A stretch of DNA of 64,000 nucleotides from CAVTWS01 sp963738445 (GCA_963738445.1 CAVTWS010000012.1:248001-312000); one strand, 5' to 3'; counted from the first letter of the stretch, positions 11,235 to 20,578 are shown. Made by a program: numbers and translations. Notes: generated by a model not told the origin, from the sequence alone.

Positions 11235-12216
11235 GGCTCACCGTGACGGCGTCGTCGAGCACGAGCAGCGACGTGTCGACCTGGCGGAGCATTTGGACGT
11301 CGCGTTCCTCGCCCGGGTTGGGCGTGGTGAGCAACTGGTCGCCGAGGAAGATGCTGCTGGCCCCGGCGTGCAGGCACAGCGCCTGGAGCTCGTCGGACAT
11401 GTCGTTGCGGCCGGCCGACAGCCGCACGACCGACCCCGGCATCATGATGCGGGCGGCGGCGATGGTGCGGACGAGCTCCAGGCCGGCCAGAGGCTCGGTG
11501 CCGTGGAGGGGGGTGCCGGGCACCTGGACGAGCAGGTTGATCGGGACGCTCTCGGGGTGCGGGTCGAGGCGGGCCAGCTGCACGAGCAGCCCGGCTCGAT
11601 CGGTCCGGGACTCGCCCATGCCGACGATCCCTCCGGTGCACAGCTTGATGCGGGTCTCGCGGACGCTGGCCAGGGTGTCGAGGCGGTCCTGGTAGGTGCG
11701 GGTGGTGATGATCCGGCCGTAGTACTCGGGCGAGGTGTCGAGGTTGTGGTTGTAGAAGTCGAGTCCGGCGTCATCGAGGGTGTGGGCCTGGTCGGTCGTC
11801 AACATGCCGAGGGTGACGCAGGTCTCCAGACCGAGCTCGTTGACGGCGCGCACCGCCCGGGCCACCTCCGTCACCTGGCGGTCGTTGGGTTCACGCCAGG
11901 CCGCGCCCATGCAAAAACGGGTGGCGCCCGCGGCCTTGGCGTTCTCCGCCGCGGCGACGATCTCCGCGGTCGGCATGAGACGGGCCGGGTCGAGCCCGGT
12001 GTTCCAGGCCGACGACTGCGGGCAGTACGCGCAATCCTCGGGACACGCGCCCGTCTTCACCGACAGCAGCATCGCCGCTTCGACGACGTGAGGGTCGTGG
12101 CGTTCGCGGTGGACCGACTGCGCCTCGGCCAGCAGGTCGTGGAACTGGCGGGCGATGAGGGCTTCGGCCTCGGCGACGGTCCAGTCGTGTCGGAGCGGGG
12201 CGGGAGGAACGATCAT
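11218..12216 (-). CDS. bioB: Biotin synthase
   Basis: Radical-SAM enzyme of 332 residues that inserts sulfur into dethiobiotin. The [4Fe-4S]-SAM motif CxxxCxxC is C58-P-E-D-C62-A-Y-C65, followed by PQSSAWNTGL, FCMGAAWREP, YNHNLDTSPEYYG, the GGIVGMGES loop, and the RLSAGR segment whose Arg is a [2Fe-2S] ligand. Length and motif order match BioB throughout. Its ATG overlaps the stop of the upstream dienelactone hydrolase gene in an ATGA arrangement, so translation is probably coupled. No bioA, bioD or bioF is present, so biotin synthesis genes are scattered, and whether the hydrolase is involved in pimelate supply is open. Confidence 0.96.
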   Translation of the reverse strand: MIVPPAPLRHDWTVAEAEALIARQFHDLLAEAQSVHRERHDPHVVEAAMLLSVKTGACPEDCAYCPQSSAWNTGLDPARLMPTAEIVAAAENAKAAGATRFCMGAAWREPNDRQVTEVARAVRAVNELGLETCVTLGMLTTDQAHTLDDAGLDFYNHNLDTSPEYYGRIITTRTYQDRLDTLASVRETRIKLCTGGIVGMGESRTDRAGLLVQLARLDPHPESVPINLLVQVPGTPLHGTEPLAGLELVRTIAAARIMMPGSVVRLSAGRNDMSDELQALCLHAGASSIFLGDQLLTTPNPGEERDVQMLRQVDTSLLVLDDAVTVSLNRPA

Positions 12217-12893
12217 GGTTTGGTGATGTGCTGATCGAACCAGGAGAGCATCCGGGACCAGGCGTCCGCGGCGGACGGGGCGTGGTAGCTGTCGCGCTGA
12301 TCGCAGTTGAAGCCGTGGTCGGCGTCGGCGTACCGCACGACCTCGGTCGGCACCTTCGCGGTGGCCGCGGCCGCGGCGAGCGCCTCGACATCGTCGATCG
12401 GAATGCCCTCGTCCTGGTCACCGTAGAGGCCGAGCCAGGGTGCCTTCAAGGTCGGCGCGGTATCGATCTGGGAGGGCATGAACCAGCGGCCTCGGATTCC
12501 GCCGCCGTAGAAGGTCACGGCCGCACCCACCTCATGGCGGGTGGCGGTGAGGAAGCTGAGCGAGCCCCCCATGCAGAAGCCCACGACGCCACAGGAGCGG
12601 GGCGGGATGCCCTCGGCTGCGGCGGCGGCGATCGCCGCATCGATGTCCGCGTCGGCCCCCTCGGCGGTCATGGCCTCGATGTGGGGAAAGATCTCCGCGA
12701 GGTCCTCATAGCCGAGCGCGGGGTCGCCCGTGCGGTGGAAGAGGTGGGGGATGATCGCGGTCCAGCCCGCGGCCGCCAGCCGGTTGCCGAGGTCGACGAT
12801 GTGGTCGTTGACCCCGAACGCCTCCTGAAGCACCACGATGGCGCCTTTCGGGGCGCCCGCGGGTCGGGCGATGGTGAGGGGGGTGTCGGGCAT
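12213..12893 (-). CDS. Dienelactone hydrolase family protein
   Basis: A 226-residue alpha/beta hydrolase. The nucleophile elbow is GFCMGG with Cys107, the dienelactone hydrolase signature, and the conserved Glu lies in LQEAFG (E23). The acid and base are likely the Asp in GDQDEG and the His in DADHGFNC. Start ATG 12893 begins the conserved MPDTPLTIARPAG; the open frame extends upstream into proline-rich nonsense. Translation runs into bioB through an ATGA overlap. Family members open lactones such as dienelactone and occur in ring-cleavage pathways, which fits the catabolic context, but linkage to bioB could instead mean esterase action on a biotin precursor. That second idea is speculation. 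Confidence 0.88.
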   Translation of the reverse strand: MPDTPLTIARPAGAPKGAIVVLQEAFGVNDHIVDLGNRLAAAGWTAIIPHLFHRTGDPALGYEDLAEIFPHIEAMTAEGADADIDAAIAAAAAEGIPPRSCGVVGFCMGGSLSFLTATRHEVGAAVTFYGGGIRGRWFMPSQIDTAPTLKAPWLGLYGDQDEGIPIDDVEALAAAAATAKVPTEVVRYADADHGFNCDQRDSYHAPSAADAWSRMLSWFDQHITKP

Positions 12894-13011
12894 GGAGCGG
12901 GTCTCCGGACTCTTCGGGAGCGGGTGGATGAGAGGGTTCGGGCTTGGGAGGGGTCGTGGCTGGCCGGGTGGTGACGGGAAGGAGGGGGGAGGGGGAGCCG
13001 GCTGGGGCGGG

Positions 13012-14698
13012 TCAGGCATGCCCGTGGCGCAACAGGCGGCCGGCCATGACATCGGTCGGGGTGTCGTCGGTGACGGTCTCCCGGCCGTTCACCACGATGT
13101 GGCGGTACCCCGTGGCCCGCACGATGGTGCGCATCTGCGCCGCGGGCAGGTCGTGGACGAACTCCGTGTCGCCGTACCCGATGCTGTCGAGGTCGTAGAC
13201 GAGGACATCCGCCGCCGCGCCGGCCGTCAGCGTGCCGCGGTCCGAGAAGCCGGCGCAGTGGGCGGGTAGGCCACTCAGCCGCCAGTGGGCCTGCTCCAGG
13301 GTCGTGATGGCGTCGTCGCGCACGAAACGGGCGATGTACTCGGTTCCGTAGCAGCCCGACGTCAAGAAGCTGAGGTGGGCGCCGCCGTCGCTGAGCCCGG
13401 GGATCAGGTAGGGGTCGTCGACGAGCTCCTTCAGCGCCGCCGCGCTCGGCGTGGAACTGTTGCGTCTCGAAGACGGCGGCGAGGCGGTCCGCGATCGACG
13501 CCTCACACAACACGTCGACCGGCGAGCAGCCGAGATCGGCGGCGATGGCACCCAACGTGCGCCCGGCATGGGCCGCAAACCGGGGTGACGCGCTGCGGTG
13601 CAGGCGCATCTCGGCGAACGGGTTGAAGACGATGGGGCGGTAGTCGGTCAGCTCGAGCCGGAACGACGGGTCGCCCAGCACCGCCAACTTCGCCTCGATC
13701 GAGGGTGCGGCGTGCACCCGGGCGAGGGGGCTGCGGTCCTGGATCGCCTCGTTGGCCAACGTGAAGTGGATGGGCGCATCGACGGTCATGGCCTGGCCGT
13801 AGATGGGCAGGCCCCGCTCGCGGCAATCGCGGAGCCATTCGAGACGATTGCGGTAGTACATCGTGAGCCCGTTGGCGACGACGGCCTGCCAGATGAAGGG
13901 CCGGCCGGAGAGCTCGACCAGCTCCTCGACCTCGGCATCGGGCACGCCGGACGCCTGCATGAATCCGGTGCCCCGGCGGCCGAGCACCTCGGCCAGGACC
14001 CGGCGGGTCTCGGGCCACATGATGTCGGTCGGCATGGGCGTGCCGTCGAAGTCGCCTTGTGGGAACCGGCCGTCGGCCTCGCCGGGTCGACCGAGACACT
14101 GAGCCGACCAGCCGCACGCCCCGGCGTCGATCGCCTGGTCGAGGACCTCGGCCATCCGGCGGTGTTCGTCGTCGGAGGGCAGTTTGCCCGCCTTGGCGGC
14201 CTCGAGCCCGAGCACCCAGACCAGCAGCGGGTTCAGCGGCAGGTAGGGCAGCACGTTGAGCGCCAGAGGAGTGCGTTCGATGCTCTCGAGGTACTCCGGG
14301 AACGTGACCCAGTCCCAGGGAAGCCCTTCCCGGAGCGTCTCGGTGGGGATCGCCTCGACTGCGGTCATCGTCAGCATCGAGCGTTCACGCTCGTCGGGCC
14401 GGACGGGAGCGAAACCGAAACCGCAGTTGCCGGTGACCACCGAGGTCACGCCGTGCCACCCCGACGTGGTGAGGTACGGGTCCCAGAAGACCTGGGCGTC
14501 ATAGTGGGTGTGCAGGTCGATGAAGCCGGGCGCCACCACGAGCCCGGTGGCGTCGATCACCTTCGCGGCGTCGGATGCCGAGGCACGGCCGACATGGACG
14601 ATGCGACCGCCCGCGATCGCGACATCGGTGCGCTGGCGGGGGTTGCCGGCTCCGTCGACGACCATGCCGTTCTTGATGATCAGGTCGAACTCGGTCAC
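13012..14698 (-). CDS. N-acyl-D-amino-acid deacylase-type amidohydrolase, one frameshift near 13444
   Basis: About 561 residues once one base is removed. Start GTG 14698 gives TEFDLIIKNGMVVDGAGNP; metal-site motifs are HTHYD (H63, H65) and GNCGFGF (C92). After the shift the C-terminal part has GLSDGGAHLSF and DRGTLTAGAAADVLVYD, typical of the family. The frame changes in a GC-rich run: FHAE continues as AAALKELVDDPY if one C is dropped. It lies 16 bases downstream of the SDR stop on the same strand and is the second of three paralogues. Gene order SDR then amidohydrolase suggests an operon. Confidence 0.82.
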
Positions 14699-14714
14699 GG
14701 TCAGCTCGCGCTCT

Positions 14715-15518
14715 CTACAGGTCGGGGATGTTCTTCGGGATGAACTCGGGCCACGCCATGCCGTCGACGTCGAGGATCTTGCCACTCACCCAGGAGGCGG
14801 CCGGCGACGCGAAGTAGAGGACGGCCGCGGCGATGTCGATCGGCTTGCCGTTGCGCCGCATCGGGGTGCGTTCGACCATGACCTTGCGCACCTCGGGATC
14901 CATGCGGCCGAGGAAGTCCACGAGCGATGGCGTCTCGATGGCCCCGGGGAGCACGGCGTTGACGCGGATCCGGGGCGAGAGATCAGCGGCCATCAGCCGG
15001 GTCATGTGGGTGAGCGCGGCCTTGGCCGTGCCGTAGGCCAGGGTGGCCCGTTTGGTCTCGATCCCGGTCACGGAGGCGATGTTGACGACCGCGCCGCCGC
15101 CGCGGGACAGCAGGTGCGGCGTGACCTTCTGCGTGAGCTCGAAGGCCGACACGACGTTGAACCGGAAGGCCCATTCGAGGTCCTCGGTCGTGGTGTCGAG
15201 GAACTGCTTGGAGTTGGCGCCGCCCGCGTTGTTGACCAGGATGTCGATGCCGCCCAGCCGGTCGATCGCGGTCTCGACAAAGCGGTCGAGGCCGGCCGGG
15301 TCCATCACATCACCGGGCACGATCACCGCCTTGCGTCCCCGGCGCCCGACCCCCTCGGCCACCTGTTCGAGGTCGGACTCGGTGCGGGCCATCAGGGCGA
15401 TGTCTGCTCCGGCGTCGGCCAGCGCGTAGGCGATGCCCTCGCCGATGCCTTTGCCCGCGCCGGTCACCAGGGCCACCTTGCCGTCGAGGCGGAACAGATC
15501 GAGAGTCGGGTTGGTCAT
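14715..15518 (-). CDS. Short-chain dehydrogenase/reductase
   Basis: A classical 267-residue SDR. The nucleotide-binding motif TGAGKGIG is at 19-26, NNAG is at 96-99, and the catalytic set is S149, Y162 and K166 in YGTAK. The C-terminal LDVDGMAW matches the usual oligomer-interface strand. It reversibly oxidises an alcohol or keto group with NAD(P)H; the substrate cannot be read. Genes on both sides on the same strand are D-aminoacylase paralogues, so the three probably form one transcription unit with the small ORF between them. Confidence 0.9.
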   Translation of the reverse strand: MTNPTLDLFRLDGKVALVTGAGKGIGEGIAYALADAGADIALMARTESDLEQVAEGVGRRGRKAVIVPGDVMDPAGLDRFVETAIDRLGGIDILVNNAGGANSKQFLDTTTEDLEWAFRFNVVSAFELTQKVTPHLLSRGGGAVVNIASVTGIETKRATLAYGTAKAALTHMTRLMAADLSPRIRVNAVLPGAIETPSLVDFLGRMDPEVRKVMVERTPMRRNGKPIDIAAAVLYFASPAASWVSGKILDVDGMAWPEFIPKNIPDL

Positions 15519-15534
15519 GGTGTCCTCGGGGCGG

Positions 15535-15685
15535 TCAACGACGGAACGATGAGATCGGTACCAACTCGGTGTCGAGCTGGGCCAGCGGCTCGGTCGGGAG
15601 CAGGAAGCGCCCCGGCGTCGGGGTCGAGCCGGAGCTCGGGCAGCGCCGCTGCGGACCCGCCTGGGCTGTCGCCCTCCGCGTCCAT
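15535..15685 (-). CDS. Possible small protein, about 49 residues, one frameshift
   Basis: ATG 15685 follows the stop of the upstream amidohydrolase (15687..15689) by one base and reads MDAEGDSPGGSAAALPELRL then DPDAG. If one G of the GGGG at 15610..15613 is removed, it continues RFLLPTEPLAQLDTELVPIS and ends at 15535, just before the SDR gene. The corrected peptide is acidic, Leu/Pro-rich and has no family I recognise. Its tight fit between two co-directional genes and continuous GC-rich third positions support translation, but the frameshift and small size leave doubt. Confidence 0.35.
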
Positions 15686-15686
15686 G

Positions 15687-17420
15687 TCAGTGCGTGGCTC
15701 GAACCAGGCGGCCGGGGCGAGCGCCGGTGTCGTGGTCGCGGCGGCGGGTGACGACTCCGCTCACGATGGTCGCGACGTAGCCGGTGGCGTCCTGCAGCAC
15801 CCGCCGACCGCCCGCCGGGAGATCGTCGACCGATCGCGGCACGTGCAGGGTGAGGTGCTCCAGGTCGATGACGTTCAGATCCGCCTTCTTGCCGACCGCG
15901 ATGGTGCCGCGGTCGCTGAGACCGACGGCGGCGGCCGTGCCGGAGGTCTGCTTCTGGACCACGATCTCGAGCGCGATGCGGGCGCCGCGGGAGCGGTCGC
16001 GAGCCCAGTGGGTGAGCATGTAGGTCGGCATGGAGGCGTCGCAGATCATCTTCACGTGCGCCCCGCCATCCGACAGGCCGATGACGGTATCGGGGTGGAG
16101 CATCATCTCGCCGAGGTGGTCCTGGGTCGACCCGTGGTAGTTCAAGAACGCGCCCAGCAACAGGTCGCCGGTGGCGACATGGTCGTAGAAGACCTCCCAC
16201 GGGTCGAGACCCGTGGCGGCGGCGATGCCGGCGATCGAGCGTTCGGCCGGGGGCTCGTAATCCGGCGGGTCGCCGAGGGGGTAGATCTTGTCCCACATGA
16301 ACGGGGCGCTCTCGGTGATCGACTCGAACTGACGCTGAGGATCAGGGGGGAGGTCCGACTCGCCGAGGATCGCCTCCTTGATCTCGGGCTTGCGCATCTC
16401 CGCGAGCACGCCGTCGAGCGGCAGGGACTCCTCCAGGCGACGGAAGGTGGGGCGCCGCATGAAGGCGTGGTAGCTCGCGACGCCGAGCAGCATGCCACCG
16501 GGCCGGGCCGCCACCTGGGGGATCAGGTGGGCGCCGTCGGCGTTGGCGGCGGCGACGACTTCCAGCTGGCGGCGCCACAGGTCGGGCGCCGCGGGGACCT
16601 GCACCATCAGGAGGGAGAGGTCGAGACCAGTGGCCTTGGAGACGCGACCCATGAGCTCGACCTCGCCGAGGATGAGGTCGGCGTCGGCTCCCGTCTCGCC
16701 GGTCGGGACGACTTCGAACAGTCCGCCGCCGGCGTCGGCGACGGCGGAGGCGAGGCCGATCAGCTCGTCGGCCGAGGCGAACGTACCGGGCACCAACTCG
16801 CCGTCGAGCGACTTGTGGTTCAGCGAGCGAGACGTCGAGAAACCGACGGCCCCCGCCTTGATGGCCGCCCGGACGTGTTCGGCCATGGCCGCGATGTCCT
16901 CGGCGGTGGCGTCCTCGTTGGCGGCGCCGCGCTCGCCCATCACGTAGACGCGGAGCGGCGCGTGGGGCAGGAACGCAGCCACGTCGATGGCGAACTGGCG
17001 TCGGTCGAGGGCGTCGAGGTACTCCGGGAAGGTCTCCCATTCCCACTGGATGCCTTCGTGAAGGGCGGTGCCGGGGATGTCCTCCACGCCCTCCATGAGC
17101 TCGACGAGCCACGATTCCTGACCGGGGCGAACCGGGGCGAACCCGACCCCGCAGTTGCCGACCACGACCGTGGTGACCCCATGGCTGGCGGAGGGGTCGA
17201 GGACGGGATCCCAGGTGGCCTGGCCGTCGTAGTGGGTGTGGATGTCGACGAATCCGGGCGTGACCACGAGGCCGGTCGCGTCGATGACCTCGGTGGCATC
17301 ACCCGCGAGATCGGGGCCGACGGCCACGATGCAGCCGTCGGTGATGGCGATGTCGGCGACGAACCGTGGACGGCCGGTGCCGTCGACGATCGTGCCTCCG
17401 CAGATCTTCAGGTCGAACAT
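15687..17420 (-). CDS. N-acyl-D-amino-acid deacylase-type amidohydrolase
   Basis: A 577-residue paralogue, intact. ATG 17420 starts MFDLKICGGTIVDGTG; metal-site motifs are HTHYDGQ (H61, H63) and GNCGVGFAPVRP (C90), with GLSDGGAHVKMICD towards the C terminus and DRGTIAVGKKADLNVIDL closing the sandwich domain. An alternative ATG at 17441 adds seven residues that do not match the family. Three such enzymes within 12 kb, all on the minus strand, suggest lineage-specific expansion with different amide or lactam substrates. It is divergent from the DUF6777 lipoprotein, with 126 bases between. Confidence 0.86.
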   Translation of the reverse strand: MFDLKICGGTIVDGTGRPRFVADIAITDGCIVAVGPDLAGDATEVIDATGLVVTPGFVDIHTHYDGQATWDPVLDPSASHGVTTVVVGNCGVGFAPVRPGQESWLVELMEGVEDIPGTALHEGIQWEWETFPEYLDALDRRQFAIDVAAFLPHAPLRVYVMGERGAANEDATAEDIAAMAEHVRAAIKAGAVGFSTSRSLNHKSLDGELVPGTFASADELIGLASAVADAGGGLFEVVPTGETGADADLILGEVELMGRVSKATGLDLSLLMVQVPAAPDLWRRQLEVVAAANADGAHLIPQVAARPGGMLLGVASYHAFMRRPTFRRLEESLPLDGVLAEMRKPEIKEAILGESDLPPDPQRQFESITESAPFMWDKIYPLGDPPDYEPPAERSIAGIAAATGLDPWEVFYDHVATGDLLLGAFLNYHGSTQDHLGEMMLHPDTVIGLSDGGAHVKMICDASMPTYMLTHWARDRSRGARIALEIVVQKQTSGTAAAVGLSDRGTIAVGKKADLNVIDLEHLTLHVPRSVDDLPAGGRRVLQDATGYVATIVSGVVTRRRDHDTGARPGRLVRATH

Positions 17421-17546
17421 GCCGGGATGGTAGCGGAACACCGTGACAGGAAGGGATTCCTGGAGTCGCCCCAGGCGGTGATGACCCGTTCCCGCCCGGC
17501 CGGGCGTCTTCGACGGAACCGGTCAGAATCGTGAGAGGATGCTGGC

Positions 17547-18932
17547 ATGACGCGATACGGCATGGGAGCGAGTCGAGCCTCGGTCGTTCCCTTCGCGGTC
17601 GTCCTCTTCGTGGCCGCCTTCATGGCGGGGTGTGGCGGGGACTCGAGCGACGACGCTGCTCTCAGCGACGAAGCAGCCAGCGACGACGCCGGCCTCAGCG
17701 ATGAAGCATCCCCCTCCGACGACCCCGGCGACGTCGCCAGCGACACCACGACCACCGCCGCGACCGGTGCGTCCGCCACCGTCGTGGTGCTGAAGCAGGC
17801 GAACGATCCAGGTACGGCCCCGTTCACCAGCGACGTCAGCAAGGCCACGGACTCGATCTTCGCCTCGAGCTCCACCCGGCAGGGTCGCGTCAAGGCCACC
17901 GAACCCGGCCTCTATGGATCGTCGCGGGGTCAGTCGGCGTGCGACACGACGATGCTGGTCGACGAGCTCAGCGCCGACCTCGAACGGAACGAGGCGTTCG
18001 CCGAGGTCTTGGAGATCGAACCGGCCGACGTCCGCGCTGCGGTCGGTGGCATGGTGGCCGTCGTGCTGCGGTCGGACACGCTGACTGTCGACCACGAGTA
18101 CGCCGGCGGTCGGGCGATCAGCAAGTCCGCGGTGCTGGAGGCGGGGACGTCGGTGCTCGTCGACTATCTCGGCATCCCAAGGGTCCGGTGCAGGAGCGGA
18201 AGCCCGTTGCTGCCCCTTGACGGTCTCCCCGACGGCGCCGTGTTCGAGGGCGCCGGGTGGGACGCCTTCCAACCGCGATCGGTGATCTCGGTGGTGCCCG
18301 CGGACGAACCGATCGAGGAGCTCGTCCTCATCGATCCCGACACGCTCGAACCATTCCTCCGCGGGCTGCCCAACGAGGAGATCCCGCTCGACGCCGAGCC
18401 GGTCGACCTCGACATCCCTCCTACGGCCGATCTCGATGGCGACGGGACACCTGACCTCATCGAGCTCGGGGACGACTCCGTGTATGCCGATGCCGACTCC
18501 GACGGCGATGGCATCCCCGACGCCATCGAGCACATCATCGGCTCCGACCCCTCCGTCGCCGACATCGACTCCGACGGCGACGGCATCCCCGACGACTTCA
18601 CCACGCTCTTCGAGGACCTTGCGTTCGACGTCGACGCCGACGGCGACGGCATCCCTGACGCGTTCGCCGACCTCTTCGACTCGCTCCCCGACGTCGACAT
18701 CGACGGTGACGGCGTGCCCGACGATCTCGGCGACCTGTTCTCCGACATCCCTCCGATCGACCTCGATGGCGACGGCGTGCCCGACGACCCGTTCGCGGAC
18801 ATCCCTCCGATCGACCTCGACGGTGACGGCGTGCCCGACGATCCCTTCGCCGACCCGACCCCGCCCGAGCCGCCGGTGGAGGAGCCCCCGGTGGAGGAGC
18901 CACCCGTCGAGGAGTTCGTGCCCGAGGGCTAG
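17547..18932 (+). CDS. DUF6777 lipoprotein with C-terminal Asp-rich (DxDGDGxPD) repeats
   Basis: A 461-residue exported lipoprotein. The signal peptide ends in the lipobox AGC with lipid-attached Cys29; an Asp/Ser/Thr-rich linker follows to about residue 75. Residues about 80-215 look like DUF6777: VVLKQANDPG, GLYGSSRGQSACD, VLEAGTSVLVD and VPRVRC-like elements. From about residue 295 there are seven DxDGDGxPD-type units with changing spacing, then a proline/Glu tail (PPVEEPPVEE). These units match thrombospondin type-3-like calcium-binding motifs. RBS GAGAGGA precedes ATG 17547. The role is unknown; the repeats suggest a calcium-dependent surface spacer or adhesion module. Confidence 0.78.
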   Translation: MTRYGMGASRASVVPFAVVLFVAAFMAGCGGDSSDDAALSDEAASDDAGLSDEASPSDDPGDVASDTTTTAATGASATVVVLKQANDPGTAPFTSDVSKATDSIFASSSTRQGRVKATEPGLYGSSRGQSACDTTMLVDELSADLERNEAFAEVLEIEPADVRAAVGGMVAVVLRSDTLTVDHEYAGGRAISKSAVLEAGTSVLVDYLGIPRVRCRSGSPLLPLDGLPDGAVFEGAGWDAFQPRSVISVVPADEPIEELVLIDPDTLEPFLRGLPNEEIPLDAEPVDLDIPPTADLDGDGTPDLIELGDDSVYADADSDGDGIPDAIEHIIGSDPSVADIDSDGDGIPDDFTTLFEDLAFDVDADGDGIPDAFADLFDSLPDVDIDGDGVPDDLGDLFSDIPPIDLDGDGVPDDPFADIPPIDLDGDGVPDDPFADPTPPEPPVEEPPVEEPPVEEFVPEG

Positions 18933-18968
18933 CTAGCGAGGGTTCACCGTGTCCTGGGCGTATCGGGG

Positions 18969-20138
18969 TCAGCCGACGGTTTCGCGCATCACGCCGTATC
19001 GCTCGATGTAGTCGGCGAAGCGGTCCTCCAGGGCGGCCGCGTCCAGCCCGAGGGCCGCCAGGTCGTATCGGTGGGCGCCGAATCGGCCTTTGGGGTGCGT
19101 GTCGACATAGTGACGCGCGGCGGTGTGGGCCTGGTCGCCGAGCGGTCGGCCCGAGGCATCGGCCAGCCGCTCCATCGTGCCGACGGGGTCACCCACGAGA
19201 TCGGCGTACTGGATGTCGACGACCGGGGTCTCGGGGTGAGCGGCCCGGAACCGGTCCACGCGCTCGATCGATTCCAAGAGCATCTCCGGCCAGTGCGAGG
19301 TGATGTAGGCCGAGTGGTCGGCATCGGTGAAGCTGGAGGTCAGGTTGGTGATGAGACTGCACACCGACGCGCACAACACCACCGGGTCCCGGTGCAGGAC
19401 CACCAGGGTGGCGTCGGGGTACTCGGCGGCCAACGGCTCCATGGCGATGGCATGGTGCGGGCTCTTCAGCGCCCAGCGCCCCCGCACTCCACCAGACTGG
19501 AGGATCCGGAGCACCCGGTGGTGGTACGCGTACGCCGACGCCTGGTCGACCGACAGGAGCCAGCGGCTGTAGCTCGGCACGTTGGTCACGGACTCCCACA
19601 GGAGCGCCTTGAAGTCCTGGGCCATGATGCTGATGCACTCGGTGGGGCCGTCGGCATCCTCGTGATGGATGGCCTTGAACCCGGGATTGATGATTTCCAT
19701 CATCTCGGAGGCGGCCTGCACGGCTTCGACCCTCGGCCCGCTCCGGAACGTCTCGGGGGTCGGCGGGGGGATCGGATCGCTCGACTCCCAGCGCAGCAGT
19801 GAACGGTTGTCCGGGTCCTGATCGAGGAGGTAGCTCAGGTAGGTGGTGCCGGCCCGGAACATGCCGATCACCACGAGCGGGGCCTCGACCCGCTCTGACG
19901 CCAGGTCGGTGGCGTGCTGCTTCTCCCACTCGACGATGCGCAGGCGGTTCGTCAGGTTGCCGAGGATGTTCCCCCGTATCGCCATCTGACCCAGCTCGTT
20001 GAGCTGCGCCTCCGATTCGACGGACTGGCAATAGATCCCCAGGCCTTCGACGCCGCCGGGGTCGCCGAGGTCGTCGGCTCCCGCCGCCTGCACGGCGTCG
20101 GCGAGCAGAGCGTCGGGATCGAACGGTGAGATGGTCAT
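18969..20138 (-). CDS. Sulfotransferase family protein
   Basis: A 389-residue soluble protein of the Sulfotransfer_3 type. The 5'-phosphosulfate-binding loop is VIGMFRAGTTYLSYLL (residues 90-105, with RAGTT in place of the PKSGTT of classical enzymes). A 3'-phosphate-binding segment is plausible in VVLHRDPVVLCASVCSL. Members of this actinobacterial group transfer sulfate from PAPS to lipids or sterol-like alcohols, but targets are mostly unknown. ATG 20138 starts MTISPFDPDALLADAV. The decayed CFA fragment ends 24 bases upstream, separated by a perfect hairpin. Confidence 0.83.
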   Translation of the reverse strand: MTISPFDPDALLADAVQAAGADDLGDPGGVEGLGIYCQSVESEAQLNELGQMAIRGNILGNLTNRLRIVEWEKQHATDLASERVEAPLVVIGMFRAGTTYLSYLLDQDPDNRSLLRWESSDPIPPPTPETFRSGPRVEAVQAASEMMEIINPGFKAIHHEDADGPTECISIMAQDFKALLWESVTNVPSYSRWLLSVDQASAYAYHHRVLRILQSGGVRGRWALKSPHHAIAMEPLAAEYPDATLVVLHRDPVVLCASVCSLITNLTSSFTDADHSAYITSHWPEMLLESIERVDRFRAAHPETPVVDIQYADLVGDPVGTMERLADASGRPLGDQAHTAARHYVDTHPKGRFGAHRYDLAALGLDAAALEDRFADYIERYGVMRETVG

Positions 20139-20162
20139 CGGATTCGCTCCACGGCCCGATGC

Positions 20163-20578
20163 CTAGTTGGGGGGTCCCACCCTCGGCAAATGTGCCGAGG
20201 GTGGGACCCCCCGCCAGGACGGCTCGGCGAGCACGATCTGGACGACCGAGCAGTGGCGCTCCAGGAACGCGGCCTCGCAGTAGCTCAGGTAGAAGCGCCA
20301 CAGGCGAATGAACCGATCGTCGAGGCCGAGCTCCCCGACGTCGTCGAGGTGCTGTTCGAACGTCTCGCGCCATCGGCGCAAGGTCTCGACGTAGTGCGGG
20401 GTGAAGTCCTACACGTCGACGATCTCGAGGCGGGTCGAACCCGAGACGGCTCCGCCGATGGCCCCGAGCGATGGCAGCCCGCCGTTGGGGAACACGTACC
20501 GGCGGATGAAGTCCTCGGTGTTCTTGGTGCGCCCCCATCGTCGATCCGGGACACAGATGGCCTGGAAGCAGTGATCGT
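20163..20578 (-). pseudogene. C-terminal remnant of a cyclopropane-fatty-acid synthase-like methyltransferase
   Basis: Only the last third of a CFA synthase-type SAM methyltransferase remains. Visible pieces are CFQAICVPDRRWGR, TEDFIRRYVFPNGGLPSLGA, then DFTPHYVETLRRWRE and FYLSYCEAAFLERH with VVQIVLAEPSW. The SAM-binding N-terminal two thirds are absent. There is also an in-frame TAG at 20411..20409, between LEIVDV and DFTPHY, not explained by an indel. The 5' end is directly joined, in another frame, to the end of the decayed acyl-CoA synthetase (LPRNAADKVLR), so a deletion or misassembly fused the two. The last codons read into the perfect hairpin at 20169..20212. Confidence 0.72.
20169..20212. 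terminator. Perfect 20-bp inverted repeat with 4-base loop
   Basis: Arms 20169..20188 (GGGGGGTCCCACCCTCGGCA) and 20193..20212 are exact reverse complements around the loop AATG. The hairpin lies between the sulfotransferase start and the stop of the truncated CFA-like frame, whose last codons run through it. It could be a terminator without a U-tract or a mobile REP/MITE-like palindrome inserted into the gene end. Confidence 0.7.

Noticed and set aside
20409..20411. Amber codon read as pyrrolysine in the CFA-like frame
   Set aside because: The gene is truncated and fused to another pseudogene, and no pyl genes are present; a nonsense mutation or read error is more likely.
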